Below, in pieces: positions 8,040-17,683 of a DNA stretch of 64,000 nt (the stretch's first letter is position 1; every line of letters begins with the position of its first letter). Made by a program: the position numbers and the translations under genes. Under the pieces are notes generated by a model, which saw nothing but the letters and a program-made list of their open reading frames with translations, ran no database searches and was not told the origin of the DNA. This DNA is from Fimbriimonadaceae bacterium (GTDB lineage Bacteria > Armatimonadota > Fimbriimonadia > Fimbriimonadales > Fimbriimonadaceae): NCBI GenBank assembly GCA_019694835.1, contig JAIBBE010000223.1, positions 28,752 through 92,751 of the forward strand, read 5' to 3'.

Positions 8040-9835
8040 ACGGTCACTCCGAGCATGGCATGTACTCCTTGGACAACATGGTGGGCGCTAAGCGGGTATC
8101 CGGCGTAATAGCAAATCGAGCTCAGCTTCGAGGGAGAGATACCGGTTTCGAGCAAGAGCAAGGTGCGCAACTGACCATCGCGATTTTGTTCGACCACAAA
8201 GATGATGTCGTGCTCCTCCACGAAGGTGTTGACCTCATTACCAAATGGGAATCCCCGCACCCGTAAATAGTCAATATGGAGGCCTTCTTTCTCCAGATGA
8301 TCGAGAGCTTCGATGCATGCGCTATGACAGCCGCCTACCGTAATGAGCCCCGTAGAAGCTCCTGGACGGGTTCGGGTGAACGGTTCGGGCACTGCCTTTG
8401 CAGCGGAGTTGATCTTTCGTGCAATGCGATCGAGAACTTCCTGGTATTCCTCGGAATCCTCGGTGTAGGCACCAAATTTGTTGTGGCCTGAGCCGCGGGT
8501 GAAATATGCACCTTTTGGATGGACTCCAGGAAGCGTACGAGCGGGGATAAAGTCACCATCAGTATCGAGGTATCGGTAGTAACTCTCTGCTTCGGCAAGT
8601 TCTTCCGCACTCAACACTTTGCCACGATCTGGCCGGTAAGAGTCGTCCCATGTTAGCTTGGGAATCATCCAGTCGTTCATTCCAATGTCGAGGTCGCTCA
8701 GGACCAAGACCGGTGTCTGGAATCGCTCCGCGAGATCAAAGGCGACCACGGACATTTCGAACGCCTCCTTCGGATCACATGGGTAGAGGCAAATGTGTTT
8801 CGTGTCGCCATGCGAGGCGTACGCACACAGCAGGAGATCGCCCTGTTGGGTTCGGGTTGGCATCCCGGTGGATGGTCCCGTACGTTGGACATCGAAGATC
8901 ACCGCCGGCACCTCAGCATAGTATGCCAGGCCCAAGAATTCGCTCATGAGCGAAATCCCAGGGCCAGCGGTTGGCGTGAATGCACGTGCCCCAGCCCATG
9001 ACGCGCCGATGACCATGCCAATAGCCGAAAGCTCGTCCTCGGCCTGCAAGATTGCATAGCGATTAGCCCCAGTCTCCGGGTCCACTCTGAACTTTTGGCA
9101 GAATCCTTTGAATCCCTCCATCAGGGATGTGGCTGGCGTAATCGGGTACCAAGCACCAACGGTAGCCCCGGCATAGACGCAGCCCAAGGCTGCCGCGGTG
9201 TTGCCATCGATAAGGATGCAGTCCTTGGTCATATCCATCGCTTCGAGCCGGATCGGCAGCGGGCAATCGTAGTTCGCCTTAACGAAGTCGTAACCGAGAT
9301 CAATGGCCTTCTGATTAGAATCCAGCAGTGCCGGTTTCTTGGAATACTTCTCCCGGGTCAGCTCGACGATAATCTCAGGGTCCATATCCAGAAGAGCGGC
9401 AAGAGCTCCGGCGTATGCGATATTCTTCATGAGAATCCGTTCCCGCACACCTTTGAACGCGCTGTTGCAGAGATCAGCCAGCGGAACCCCGATGCAGGTG
9501 ATATCGGATCGGACAAGCTCGTCGCTCAAGGGCCATGTCGAATCATAGACGAGCCAACCACCGGACCGCACTTCGGCAACGTCCTTTGCATAGGTGGCGG
9601 CATTGAGGGCAACCACCAAGTCGAAGACCGGAGTTCGCGCCGTGTAGGCATCCTTGCTCACTCTTATCTCGTACCAGGTTGGCAAGCCTTGAATATTCGA
9701 AGGGAAGAGGTTCTTTCCGGTCACCGGAATTCCCATACGAAAGATGGCCTGCATGATGAGGCCATTGGCGCTAGCAGAGCCTGTACCATTGGCCGTGGCA
9801 ATCTTAAATGCGAAATCGTTAACGTGGTCTTTCAT
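8036..9835 (-). CDS. korA: 2-oxoacid:ferredoxin oxidoreductase, alpha subunit (gamma-alpha fusion)
   Basis: The first 190 residues form the gamma domain (GTGSASANGLIMQAIFRMG and NIQGLPTWYEIR). The rest is the alpha domain with GNTAAALGCVYAGATVGAWYPITP and QAEDELSAIGMVIGASWAGAR. This fused layout is usual for KorA in aerobic and microaerobic bacteria. I start the gene at the ATG at 9835 because it overlaps the stop of the upstream flavoprotein as ATGA; the open frame reads further upstream inside that gene. Together with KorB it would link central carbon oxidation to ferredoxin. Confidence 0.9.
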   Translation of the reverse strand: MKDHVNDFAFKIATANGTGSASANGLIMQAIFRMGIPVTGKNLFPSNIQGLPTWYEIRVSKDAYTARTPVFDLVVALNAATYAKDVAEVRSGGWLVYDSTWPLSDELVRSDITCIGVPLADLCNSAFKGVRERILMKNIAYAGALAALLDMDPEIIVELTREKYSKKPALLDSNQKAIDLGYDFVKANYDCPLPIRLEAMDMTKDCILIDGNTAAALGCVYAGATVGAWYPITPATSLMEGFKGFCQKFRVDPETGANRYAILQAEDELSAIGMVIGASWAGARAFTPTAGPGISLMSEFLGLAYYAEVPAVIFDVQRTGPSTGMPTRTQQGDLLLCAYASHGDTKHICLYPCDPKEAFEMSVVAFDLAERFQTPVLVLSDLDIGMNDWMIPKLTWDDSYRPDRGKVLSAEELAEAESYYRYLDTDGDFIPARTLPGVHPKGAYFTRGSGHNKFGAYTEDSEEYQEVLDRIARKINSAAKAVPEPFTRTRPGASTGLITVGGCHSACIEALDHLEKEGLHIDYLRVRGFPFGNEVNTFVEEHDIIFVVEQNRDGQLRTLLLLETGISPSKLSSICYYAGYPLSAHHVVQGVHAMLGVTV

Positions 9836-11640
9836 GCGGTAACCTGGGGTTCTTTGACGATTTGCTCGCGAACCGGACGACCGGCGTAGGGAAGCTGAAG
9901 GACAAACCTGCGCATATCCCAAGCATAGGTGGGGCAGCGCTCGGCGCAAAGACCGCAGTGAACACAGAGGTTCTCGTCCTTAACCATCACCCTCCCGGTA
10001 TGCTTTAGGGGTCCTGAAACAAAGAGATCCTGTTCGTGGTTGTCGGCAGGAGCTGTCAAGCGAGTTCTCAGTTCGGCTTCATCGCCGTTGCGTGTGATCG
10101 TCAGACAGTCGACGGGGCAAATATCAATACATGCATCGCACTCAATGCAAAGCGCATCGGTGAAGTGTGTTTGGATGTCGCAGTTGAGACAGCGTTCGAC
10201 CTCTTTTCGCGTTTGCTCATCCGTAAAGCCTTCCTCAACCTCGATCGTCATCTTCGAGAACCGTACCGGAAGCTCGACATGGATCATCTTCTGTCGCTTC
10301 GCGGGGTCAAAGTAGTTGCTGTAAGACCATTCATGAAGCCCCATTTTGGTACTCGACAGAGTCTGACCCTGAGGAGGTCGGTCTGAAATCGGTTGCCCTG
10401 AACAGTATTGATGCAGCGAAATCGCTGCCTGGTGGCCATGTTCGACGGCCCAAATGATGTTCGCAGGGCCGAACGCCGCATCTCCGCCAAAGAACACACC
10501 TTCTCGAGTCGACATGAAGGTAGTCTTATCGACGATCGGCATATCCCACTTGTCAAATTCCAAGCCGATATCGCGCTCAATCCAAGGGAATGCGTTCTCT
10601 TGACCAATAGCAAGAATAACGGTATCGCATGGAATGGTAACCCGGCCGGCAGGGGTTTGCACGAGCTTACCGTCAATCTCCTCCGACGTGAATCGATCGA
10701 ATTCCATGCCGACCAGAACGCCATTCTCGACGAGGAACTGTACCGGCGAGAGATTTTCGAGGATTTCGACCTGCTCCTCTTCCGCATCCTCCAACTCCCA
10801 CGGAGAAGCCTTGAAATACTTGCGGGTTTTTCGAGCAATGACCTTGACATCCGTTGCGCCCAATCGCTTCGAAGAGCGGCAACAATCCATGGCCGTATTG
10901 CCAACACCGATAATAAGAACCCGTTTGCCAACCGTATCGATATGCCCAAAATGGATCGATTCCAGCCACTCGATGCCGATGAATACTTGATCGCTATCAT
11001 GGCGTCCTGGCAGCTCGAGTTCTTTGCCTTTTGGTGCTCCGCTGCCGACGAACACGGCATCGAATTCATTCGAGTCAAGGAGCGTTTTGAGGCTCGTGAC
11101 CGGTGTATCGTACTTCATCCTTACACCCATGTCGACGATGTAGCCAATCTCTTCATCCAGGACCTCCTCGGGCAACCGGAAGGCCGGGATGTTAACCCGC
11201 ATCAGGCCTCCGGGGCGGGGCCCCTTTTCAAAGATCGTAATGTCATAGCCAAGCGGCATGAGATCGTTGGCGACGGTCAGGGAAGCCGGGCCTGCACCGA
11301 TGAGGGCGATTCTCTTCCCGTTCTTCTCGGATGGCGCGACCGGCAATCGGCTCCGAATGTCGCTCTTCTGGTCTGCGGCGACACGCTTCAGTCGACAGAT
11401 GGCAACCGGCTTGCCATCGACACGTCCTCGTCGGCAAGCAGGCTCACAGGGGCGATCACAGGTACGACCGAGGATTCCAGGAAACACATTGGACTCGCGA
11501 TTGACCATATAGGCATCGTCATAGCGCCCTTGGGCGATGAGACGGATGTACTCGGGTACGTTCGTATGCGCGGGGCACGCCCATTGGCAGTCGACGACCT
11601 TGTGGAAGTAGTCGGGATTCTCGACGTCGGTTGGCCGCAT
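9832..11640 (-). CDS. GltD-like FAD/NAD(P) oxidoreductase with C-terminal ferredoxin domain
   Basis: The N-terminal Fe-S helical domain (CQWACPAHTNVPEYI, TCDRPCEPACRR) precedes two Rossmann folds: FAD binding (RIALIGAGPASLTVANDL) and NAD(P) binding (RVLIIGVGNTAMDCCR). The C-terminus adds two 4Fe-4S clusters, CIECDACIDICPVDC and CVHCGLCAERCP. This matches glutamate synthase small-subunit-like proteins fused to ferredoxins. It is first in an operon with korA and korB, all joined by ATGA overlaps, so it probably moves electrons between the KorAB ferredoxin pool and NAD(P)H. A true glutamate synthase role is unlikely, as no large subunit is nearby. Confidence 0.88.
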   Translation of the reverse strand: MRPTDVENPDYFHKVVDCQWACPAHTNVPEYIRLIAQGRYDDAYMVNRESNVFPGILGRTCDRPCEPACRRGRVDGKPVAICRLKRVAADQKSDIRSRLPVAPSEKNGKRIALIGAGPASLTVANDLMPLGYDITIFEKGPRPGGLMRVNIPAFRLPEEVLDEEIGYIVDMGVRMKYDTPVTSLKTLLDSNEFDAVFVGSGAPKGKELELPGRHDSDQVFIGIEWLESIHFGHIDTVGKRVLIIGVGNTAMDCCRSSKRLGATDVKVIARKTRKYFKASPWELEDAEEEQVEILENLSPVQFLVENGVLVGMEFDRFTSEEIDGKLVQTPAGRVTIPCDTVILAIGQENAFPWIERDIGLEFDKWDMPIVDKTTFMSTREGVFFGGDAAFGPANIIWAVEHGHQAAISLHQYCSGQPISDRPPQGQTLSSTKMGLHEWSYSNYFDPAKRQKMIHVELPVRFSKMTIEVEEGFTDEQTRKEVERCLNCDIQTHFTDALCIECDACIDICPVDCLTITRNGDEAELRTRLTAPADNHEQDLFVSGPLKHTGRVMVKDENLCVHCGLCAERCPTYAWDMRRFVLQLPYAGRPVREQIVKEPQVTA

Positions 11641-11742
11641 AGTCCCATTATGCGTGGGGTTCAGTTGAATCTGCGTGTGGATTCAACGCAAAGTGAAACT
11701 CGACGGAGTTTTTGTCGCCTGAATTGGGGACAAGTCAAGGTG

Positions 11743-11768
11743 GTCCTGCCCGCCGATGTGGGCAGGAC
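11743..11768 (-). terminator. Hairpin downstream of the PEP-CTERM gene
   Basis: A perfect 9-bp stem (GTCCTGCCC/GGGCAGGAC) with an 8-nt loop lies just after the stop of the minus-strand PEP-CTERM gene. No T-run follows, so it may be a weak terminator or an mRNA-stabilising hairpin. Confidence 0.5.
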
Positions 11769-11776
11769 GACAGAAG

Positions 11777-12571
11777 TTACTTCGCCCGACGTCGACGAAC
11801 GAGAGCCAATGTGCCGAGTCCCAAGGCAGCCAACGTCGCCGGTTCAGGAACTGGCTCCGCGGTGATGCGACACTCGTCAAGCGCCAGGGAAGCATCATTC
11901 CCCGTGTCGTTGACGTCCAGCCATCGAACGTACAGGCTCTCACCGACGCCCAGGGGCGTCGCGAAAGTAAACGTGTGGCTCCGAGTGAACCTGTTGATCG
12001 GATCGTTGCCGTTGAGGGCTCCGTTCGAAGCAACCGGTGAGGGCCCCACGAGGTCGAGGTCGTTGACTGGCGTCATCGCCGCGCTCGTGATGAAATCTGT
12101 CGCCGTCATTCCACCGCCTGTTCGCCCCCACGCCGCCGCCATGATGTTGAGCGTGCTCGTCGAGGTGCGCCAGTTCTCCTGCTTGAACGAAACCGTCATG
12201 CTGGCGAGTGCCGAGCCCGACGCATTGACGATGTTAACTCCAATTCCGCCGATGTTGGTTCCCGATGCCAAAAGGCCGAGGGCTCGCTCGGAGGACCCAT
12301 CTTGGCCAAGGCTGTGGATTGCGCCGGTCGCACTCACTCCCGCGTCTGCGATCAAGTTCATGGCCGCCGTGCCCGTCCCCCCGATCTTCGTCCCTTCGAA
12401 GGTGCTGCCCGCGATGACCGACTGCTGCCCCACCGTCGTGCTAAAGTAATTGTTGACCGTGGATGTCGTGATCATATCGAAATCTTCACCGGCGGTCCCG
12501 CCCGTGTAGAAGAGTTGCGCATTCGAAACCCCAGCGACTGCCAGCAAACTAAGTACAAGAATTTTCTTCAT
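11777..12571 (-). CDS. PEP-CTERM sorting domain protein, secreted
   Basis: A signal peptide (MKKILVLSLLAVAGVSNAQ) starts the 264-residue protein. The C-terminus is a textbook PEP-CTERM: VPEPATLAALGLGTLAL followed by RRRRAK. The body is rich in Gly/Ser/Thr/Asn, as in surface beta-sandwich proteins. PEP-CTERM proteins are cut and handled by an exosortase at the membrane and are often tied to exopolysaccharide, which fits the polysaccharide genes at the left edge. A GAGAGGAGAAGG ribosome binding site precedes the ATG. No exosortase is in the window. Confidence 0.9.
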   Translation of the reverse strand: MKKILVLSLLAVAGVSNAQLFYTGGTAGEDFDMITTSTVNNYFSTTVGQQSVIAGSTFEGTKIGGTGTAAMNLIADAGVSATGAIHSLGQDGSSERALGLLASGTNIGGIGVNIVNASGSALASMTVSFKQENWRTSTSTLNIMAAAWGRTGGGMTATDFITSAAMTPVNDLDLVGPSPVASNGALNGNDPINRFTRSHTFTFATPLGVGESLYVRWLDVNDTGNDASLALDECRITAEPVPEPATLAALGLGTLALVRRRRAK

Positions 12572-12953
12572 CCTTCTCCTCTCACAAAACCAGGCCTGAT
12601 TATGTCGCGACGATCGCCTTGTGGATAAGTCAACGAGGGGAATCTAGCACTCTTGACAGGCAACTGATCCAGCCGGAGCGATCTAGCCAGTTTGCGTGTT
12701 TGCCGTACGATTACGCCCTCTCGAACGCGCTCTTCGTCACGTTGAAACCAATCCCGAGTGTCATTCAAAGCCGGTACCTTTATCAGCTTACGGCGGCGGT
12801 TCGATGGACGACCCTTACGCACTCAAAGTCGTGTCGCCAGTAGCCTTTCTCGTCTTCGTCCTCCAAAACTGCGACGCCACCTTGACTCGTTGGAACCAGC
12901 GTTGGGGTAAGCCTAAGATGCATCGACTGGGATGCAAAGTCAAGGAGTCAAAG
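12572..12953. other. Intergenic region between divergent PEP-CTERM and gdhA genes
   Basis: These 382 bp separate divergent genes and must hold promoters for both. I see no convincing gene, repeat or riboswitch. A purine-rich AAGGAG lies just before the gdhA ATG. Confidence 0.5.
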
Positions 12954-14247
12954 ATGACCACGAACCCATTCGAAATTGCTCAAGCGCAGCTTGATGAAGC
13001 TGCCAAACTCCTCAAACTTGACCCGGACCTTCACCTGCTTCTCCGGCAGCCTCTTGCCGAACACCAAGTTCGATTTCCCGTCCGAATGGACGACGGTCGG
13101 GTCAAGGTCTTTACTGGGTTTCGCGTGCAATACAACGATGCGCGCGGGCCGTGTAAGGGCGGCATCCGCTTCCACCCCGATGAAACGATCGACACCGTTC
13201 GCGCTCTCGCCGCTTGGATGACGTGGAAGACCTCCCTTGTCGACATTCCGCTCGGTGGTGGCAAGGGCGGCGTGATCTGTGATCCCAAGAAGCTGAGTGT
13301 CGGCGAACTCGAACGGGTGAGTCGAGGCTACATCCGCGAGATTGGACACCTCATCGGCCCCGATGTCGATGTTCCTGCACCCGACGTCTACACAACTCCA
13401 GAAATCATGGTTTGGATGATGGACGAGTATGAAACCCATGCTCGGCCACCACGCAGCCGGAGTGATCACCGGCAAGCCACTGTTCTTGGGCGGCTCGGCT
13501 GGCCGGGGCGACGCAACGGCCCGAGGCGGCATGTTCACGATTCGAGAAGCGGCTCGAGAGATGGAAATCGACCTGAGCAAGACAACGGTCGCCATCCAGG
13601 GCTACGGAAACGCGGGAATGCATGCCCATAACCTGATGGTCGAGATGTTTGGCGCTAAGGTCATTGCAGTCAGTGACTCACGCAGTGGAATCATCGCTCG
13701 CACAGGCCTCGACCCCAACGCGGTCGCGGCTTACAAAACCGAAATGGGCACCTTGGCAGGATTCCCGGGTGCCGAACCGATCTCGAACGAGGCTCTTCTC
13801 GAGTTGGATGTCGACGTGCTGCTCCCCAGCGCGATCGAGAGCGTCATCACCGAGAAGAACGCCGACAAGATCAAAGCGAAGATCATTGGTGAATTGGCCA
13901 ATGGGCCCACGACGCCAGAAGCCGACGTCATCCTCGATAAGAACGGAATCTTCGTGATCCCGGACTTCCTCTGCAATGCGGGAGGTGTGACCGTAAGTTA
14001 CTTCGAGCAGGTCCAAAATGCCAACTTCGATCAATGGAAGCTCGAACTCGTCCACGAGAAACTGGATGACAAAATGACCAAGGCTTTCCGGGCCTTCATG
14101 GACATGCGCAAAGAGATGAAGGTCCATTCACGACTGGCCGCTTACCTGGTAGCGGTGGATCGTGTTGCCGAAGCCTGCCGAGCCCGCGGATGGGCGGTGA
14201 ACACACCCGCGATCCCCGAGCTGCGCAAGGAGCAAATCTCTCACTAA
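12954..14247 (+). pseudogene. gdhA: Glu/Leu/Phe/Val dehydrogenase (glutamate dehydrogenase), frameshifted
   Basis: Two overlapping frames together encode a whole glutamate dehydrogenase. The first frame has the substrate domain ([30 protein letters not shown] with the catalytic-lysine region, and the following [20 protein letters not shown]). The second frame resumes at [14 protein letters not shown] and holds the NAD domain ([17 protein letters not shown]) to the C-terminus. Removing one C from the CCC at 13435-13437 restores a continuous 430-residue protein, the normal length. The enzyme interconverts glutamate and 2-oxoglutarate. Because every other part is intact, a sequencing error is as likely as a true mutation. 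Confidence 0.9.
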
Positions 14248-14294
14248 CTCAGTCATCGCAGAGCCGGGCCGCCGTTCGGCGGCTCGGCCGGCAA

Positions 14295-14318
14295 CAGAAA
14301 AGCCCCTAGAACGGGGCT
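14295..14318 (-). terminator. Rho-independent terminator, probably that of the tRNA-Lys before integration
   Basis: AGCCCC and GGGGCT form a stem with a 6-nt loop. On the minus strand this is followed by TTTTCTGTTG. It lies 19 bp beyond the tRNA-fragment repeat and so would have ended the tRNA-Lys transcript before the element inserted. A second GC hairpin (GCCGCCGTTCGGCGGC) just to the left may end gdhA. Confidence 0.65.
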
Positions 14319-14336
14319 CATCTTGAACCTAAGACT

Positions 14337-14384
<48 letters not shown>

Positions 14385-14486
14385 AGTTATTACGCGTCTT
14401 CGGGCATCCAGGTTCGTCCGCCTAGGTTCAATGAAACGCTCCAAGTGTCCATTTTCGGCCCATATGATCCACCGCAAGCCTCTCCG

Positions 14487-14540
14487 TAAACTGCGGATAA
14501 ACTGCAGAATTCAAGTTCCCAGGCGGTAGAATAAACTGCA
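14487..14540 (+). promoter_or_regulatory. Candidate integrase arm-type binding sites, left end
   Basis: Two TAAACTGC half-sites start 11 bp apart (14487 and 14498). A third, TAAACTGCA, is at 14532-14540, just before the integrase ATG. The paired 20-bp block at 14487-14506 recurs exactly at 55170-55189 at the other end of the element. Spacing of one helical turn and placement on both sides of the att core are as expected for arm sites of a lambda-type integrase. The site next to the ATG could also let the integrase or Xis repress int. Confidence 0.65.
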
Positions 14541-14542
14541 TT

Positions 14543-15694
14543 ATGGCCACCAGAGAGAGACGGGAGAAGGGATCGGGAAGCATCTTCAAGCGTGGAGACA
14601 GCTTCGTCGCGCAGATTCAGGATGGTTTCACCGCCACCGGGAAACCCAGATACAGGCAGGTTCGTTGTAAGACCAGAACCGATGCCGTGAAGACCCTCAA
14701 TGAGATGACCTCGCTGTTGGTGCAAGGCAGGGTCATTCCGGGGAAGAACGGGTACACGGTCGCTGGCTGGTTAGACGTATGGCTAGACGACCACGTAAGG
14801 CCGAACCGTGAGTCCAAAACCTACGACTTCTACCAGCTGATGGCCAACAAGCACGTCAGGCCACACCTCGGACGATTGGAGATTCAAAAGATAACCCCGA
14901 CTGATGTGTCCCGGCTGTACAAGCTGATCGAGGCCAACGGCGCGTCCGCCAACACTATCCAAGCCGTGAGGCGAACCCTTCGCGCTGCTTTCGGCGTGGC
15001 CATAAAATACGGACTGGTTCACGACAACCCAGTGTCCAAGACATTTGCTCCGAAGCTCCAGCGGGCAGAACGGACACACTTCACCGCAGAGCAGGTTCAG
15101 AAGCTGCTTGAGGCGCTGATCGGTTCACCTATCGAGAACCTGGTTCGCTTCACGTTGGCCACGGGCATGCGGATCGGCGAAGTCACCGGAGTGACGTGGA
15201 ACTCGGTTGACCTGAAGCAAAAGACGGTATTTGTGGGGGCCCAACTTCAGAGGGTTGATAAGGAACTCATTCTGAAACCACTTAAGACCGAAAAGAGCCT
15301 GCGTACCATGCCCCTCGTCGGACACTCACTGGAGGCAGTACAGAGAGAACAGGAACGTCAGAAAACGGAGAACTACCCAAACCCACTCGACTTGGTCTTC
15401 CTCAACTCATGCGGCCGCCCGCTCGATCCTAAGTACGTCAACGAGCGGCTGCACGAAGCTCTTTCGCAGGCTGGCCTCCCGCGTGTCGGGATGCACTCGC
15501 TGAGGCACTCCGCCGCGACGTTCATGCTGATGGCGGGCTTGAATCTGCATCAAGTCAGCCGCTACCTTGGCCACTCGCAAATTGCCTTGACCTCCAATCT
15601 CTACGGCCATGTGCTTGATGGGGCGATGAGGGATGCGGCGGAGAAACTGCAAAGGTCTTACTCAGACAAATGGGAAGCAGGTCGCTCACCTTGA
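14543..15694 (+). CDS. int: Tyrosine recombinase (site-specific integrase)
   Basis: The 383-residue protein has an N-terminal AP2-like arm-binding domain, a SAM-like core-binding domain (about 70-170) and the catalytic domain. Catalytic residues are visible: R210 in ATGMRIGE, K248, H318 and R321 in HSLRHSAATF, H344 in LGHSQ, and the nucleophile Y354 in SNLYGH. It would cut and join the 48-bp tRNA att cores to insert and excise the element. It lies beside the left att copy and reads away from it. The gene looks intact, so the element may still be mobile given the Xis-like gene at the far end. Confidence 0.95.
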   Translation: MATRERREKGSGSIFKRGDSFVAQIQDGFTATGKPRYRQVRCKTRTDAVKTLNEMTSLLVQGRVIPGKNGYTVAGWLDVWLDDHVRPNRESKTYDFYQLMANKHVRPHLGRLEIQKITPTDVSRLYKLIEANGASANTIQAVRRTLRAAFGVAIKYGLVHDNPVSKTFAPKLQRAERTHFTAEQVQKLLEALIGSPIENLVRFTLATGMRIGEVTGVTWNSVDLKQKTVFVGAQLQRVDKELILKPLKTEKSLRTMPLVGHSLEAVQREQERQKTENYPNPLDLVFLNSCGRPLDPKYVNERLHEALSQAGLPRVGMHSLRHSAATFMLMAGLNLHQVSRYLGHSQIALTSNLYGHVLDGAMRDAAEKLQRSYSDKWEAGRSP

Positions 15695-15809
15695 CGCAGG
15701 TTTGCGCTGTTGACCCTGATCCGCCAAGGCTAATCAACATTCTTCCGGAGAGGATCCGTACGCTCCGCAATCTGATAGAATTAGGTGCGAATCGACAAGG
15801 TACTGTGTT

Positions 15810-17555
15810 ATGCCAGAAAGCCTAAAGTACTTCATGTGGGGATACCAACCTCAATTTCGAAGCTCGGCGAATCACCTCGCCAGGCGATTGTTCGATCATC
15901 TTGATCCCAAACTCGCTCCGAAAGTGTTTCTGGTTGGCCTTATAGAATCCCCTGAAAGCGGATGGCATGAAGTGTGCCTTGACCCAGAGGATCCTGGGAT
16001 TACGGTCGATTTGTTTGACAATGTAAAGGGTACCGCTGACGCGCTTGCCAACGAAGACCCTCGCGCTCAGATTATCCACACCTTGCCTGAGGCGCAGGCA
16101 AGTTCGAATGCCTTTGTCGTCGCTAGATCGCTCTCAAGTGCGGTTCGAGAGGCTGTTGCCTCAGCTTTACCCGACCGAGTTGTCTACTGCTCGCTTCCCG
16201 TACGAGTAGATAAGTACGACGTATTCGTAGTCCTGCACTTAGACGCGGATGCAGTTGCCACTCACCATAAGCTGGTGACGGAGGTCGTCGATTGGGATAA
16301 CAAGCGTGTTCCGACCTCGCTCATCGACTCGACTGCCTTTGCCTTCTTTGACATGTGCCGCGCAGAACTAGATCGTGGTTCACCGGGTGCATCACTGGGC
16401 TCATTTGGCGGCGGGATTCACGAAGGTCTCAGAATGGCTGGGAACATTCTCGCCCTACGGGTCTCGCGCGTCTCTCGTCAATTCGGGGCAATAGACCTCT
16501 TTGAAACACTAAATGGTGTCGCATCGCTCTTCTATGAGAGAGAGGCCGGCCATGGTTCAGTTCTCCTCGCGGAACGGAACCATCCCAATGTCGTCGCGGA
16601 AATACTCCTGCGTGAACCCGTCCGGTTGAGCGAGCACCGGGCTATTCGAAGGCTCGTGCAAGTTGCCGCGGAAGGAAGCAGCATCCTTGCCGATGGCGAA
16701 TTAGCTTACGGTTTTGGGCGCGTAAGTGGCCTCTACGATCCGTCTCGGGAAGACCTCTTCGAGATCGCGTTCTCTGGCCACCACAGGTGGGCCGTCCGTC
16801 ATAATGGCAACACGCTCATGCGAGTGGAGTTCGGGAAGCCTCAGTCTCTCAACCTCGCATTCGATGAAGAGGAACTGAAGGATCGGCTTGACCGGCGTCT
16901 CTCCGGGGCCGGGCTCTCTGAACAGCATCTGATAGAAATCGTCAGATCAGCCTGTCGGTTGGGCCACGGCGCACTGGTTGTCATTTCTGAACATGCTTCC
17001 GAGGAGGCAAACCGACTCGCATCGCAAGCCACAGTCATAGAGCCAATTCAACTCTCCGAGAACTTACTACAAAAGCTGTGCTCTGTTGACGGTGCTATTC
17101 TAGTTGATCCTTCAGGCAGATGCCACGCCTTTGGATTGATTCTTGACGGGGTTGCTTCATCGCGAGGTGATCGAAGTCGCGGTAGCCGTTTCAACTCCGC
17201 AGTGAGGTATGCGGACAATAGAAGTGATTGCGTTATTGTCGTAGTGTCTGACGATGGGATGATCGACATCGTTCCAAAGCTACGGCCACGGCTACCTCGT
17301 GAGGCAATCGAGGATCTGGTTCAGAAGCTGGAAAGCTTAGTTGCTGGCGGCAATCGGGATGAGGTGGAGTTTAATGAGCTCATGTCAGTTGCCGTGCGAA
17401 TTCAGTTCTATCTATCGGCTGAACAATGCAAGAGAGTGAATGATTCTCATGATGAATTCGTTGCAGCTAGGGAGTCGGAGATGGGCCGGATTTACGTGCT
17501 GCACTCCAGGGTTGAGCCTAATCCAGAGATGGACGAGTCGTACTTCCTCGACTGA
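15810..17555 (+). CDS. DAC (DisA_N)-like nucleotide cyclase domain protein with large N-terminal sensor region
   Basis: The 581-residue protein has a C-terminal region, about 370-495, that resembles the diadenylate cyclase fold: GHGALVVI (386-393), SVDGAILVD with the DGA motif (427-429), RGSRFNSA (457-464) and VVSDDGMIDIVP. In DisA/CdaA the third motif is G-T-R-H-R, needed for ATP binding; here it reads G-S-R-F-N, so only the first Arg is kept. The product may be a different nucleotide, or the domain may only bind one. The first 360 residues match nothing I recognise; conflict-associated DAC proteins often carry such N-terminal sensor domains (DACN families). It converges on the CBASS operon, 128 bp away, inside a defence island. 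Confidence 0.7.
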   Translation: MPESLKYFMWGYQPQFRSSANHLARRLFDHLDPKLAPKVFLVGLIESPESGWHEVCLDPEDPGITVDLFDNVKGTADALANEDPRAQIIHTLPEAQASSNAFVVARSLSSAVREAVASALPDRVVYCSLPVRVDKYDVFVVLHLDADAVATHHKLVTEVVDWDNKRVPTSLIDSTAFAFFDMCRAELDRGSPGASLGSFGGGIHEGLRMAGNILALRVSRVSRQFGAIDLFETLNGVASLFYEREAGHGSVLLAERNHPNVVAEILLREPVRLSEHRAIRRLVQVAAEGSSILADGELAYGFGRVSGLYDPSREDLFEIAFSGHHRWAVRHNGNTLMRVEFGKPQSLNLAFDEEELKDRLDRRLSGAGLSEQHLIEIVRSACRLGHGALVVISEHASEEANRLASQATVIEPIQLSENLLQKLCSVDGAILVDPSGRCHAFGLILDGVASSRGDRSRGSRFNSAVRYADNRSDCVIVVVSDDGMIDIVPKLRPRLPREAIEDLVQKLESLVAGGNRDEVEFNELMSVAVRIQFYLSAEQCKRVNDSHDEFVAARESEMGRIYVLHSRVEPNPEMDESYFLD

Positions 17556-17683
17556 CGCCTTATGTTGACTTGCTCTTTGAACCCTCGACTCTGTTGTGTT
17601 TACTCGCTCTTGATGCTCGAAGTATCCTCGGCACACACTCAAGCAGTCTGTTGGGGCTCTTTCTGGAAGTCAGATCTATCGAT

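Noticed and set aside
9832..11640. Glutamate synthase small subunit (gltD)
   Set aside because: No gltB is nearby, and the operon context with korAB and the added ferredoxin domain point to an electron-transfer role.
12568..12822. Possible small minus-strand gene upstream of PEP-CTERM
   Set aside because: Composition is random-looking, there is no ribosome binding site, and it overlaps the expected promoter region.
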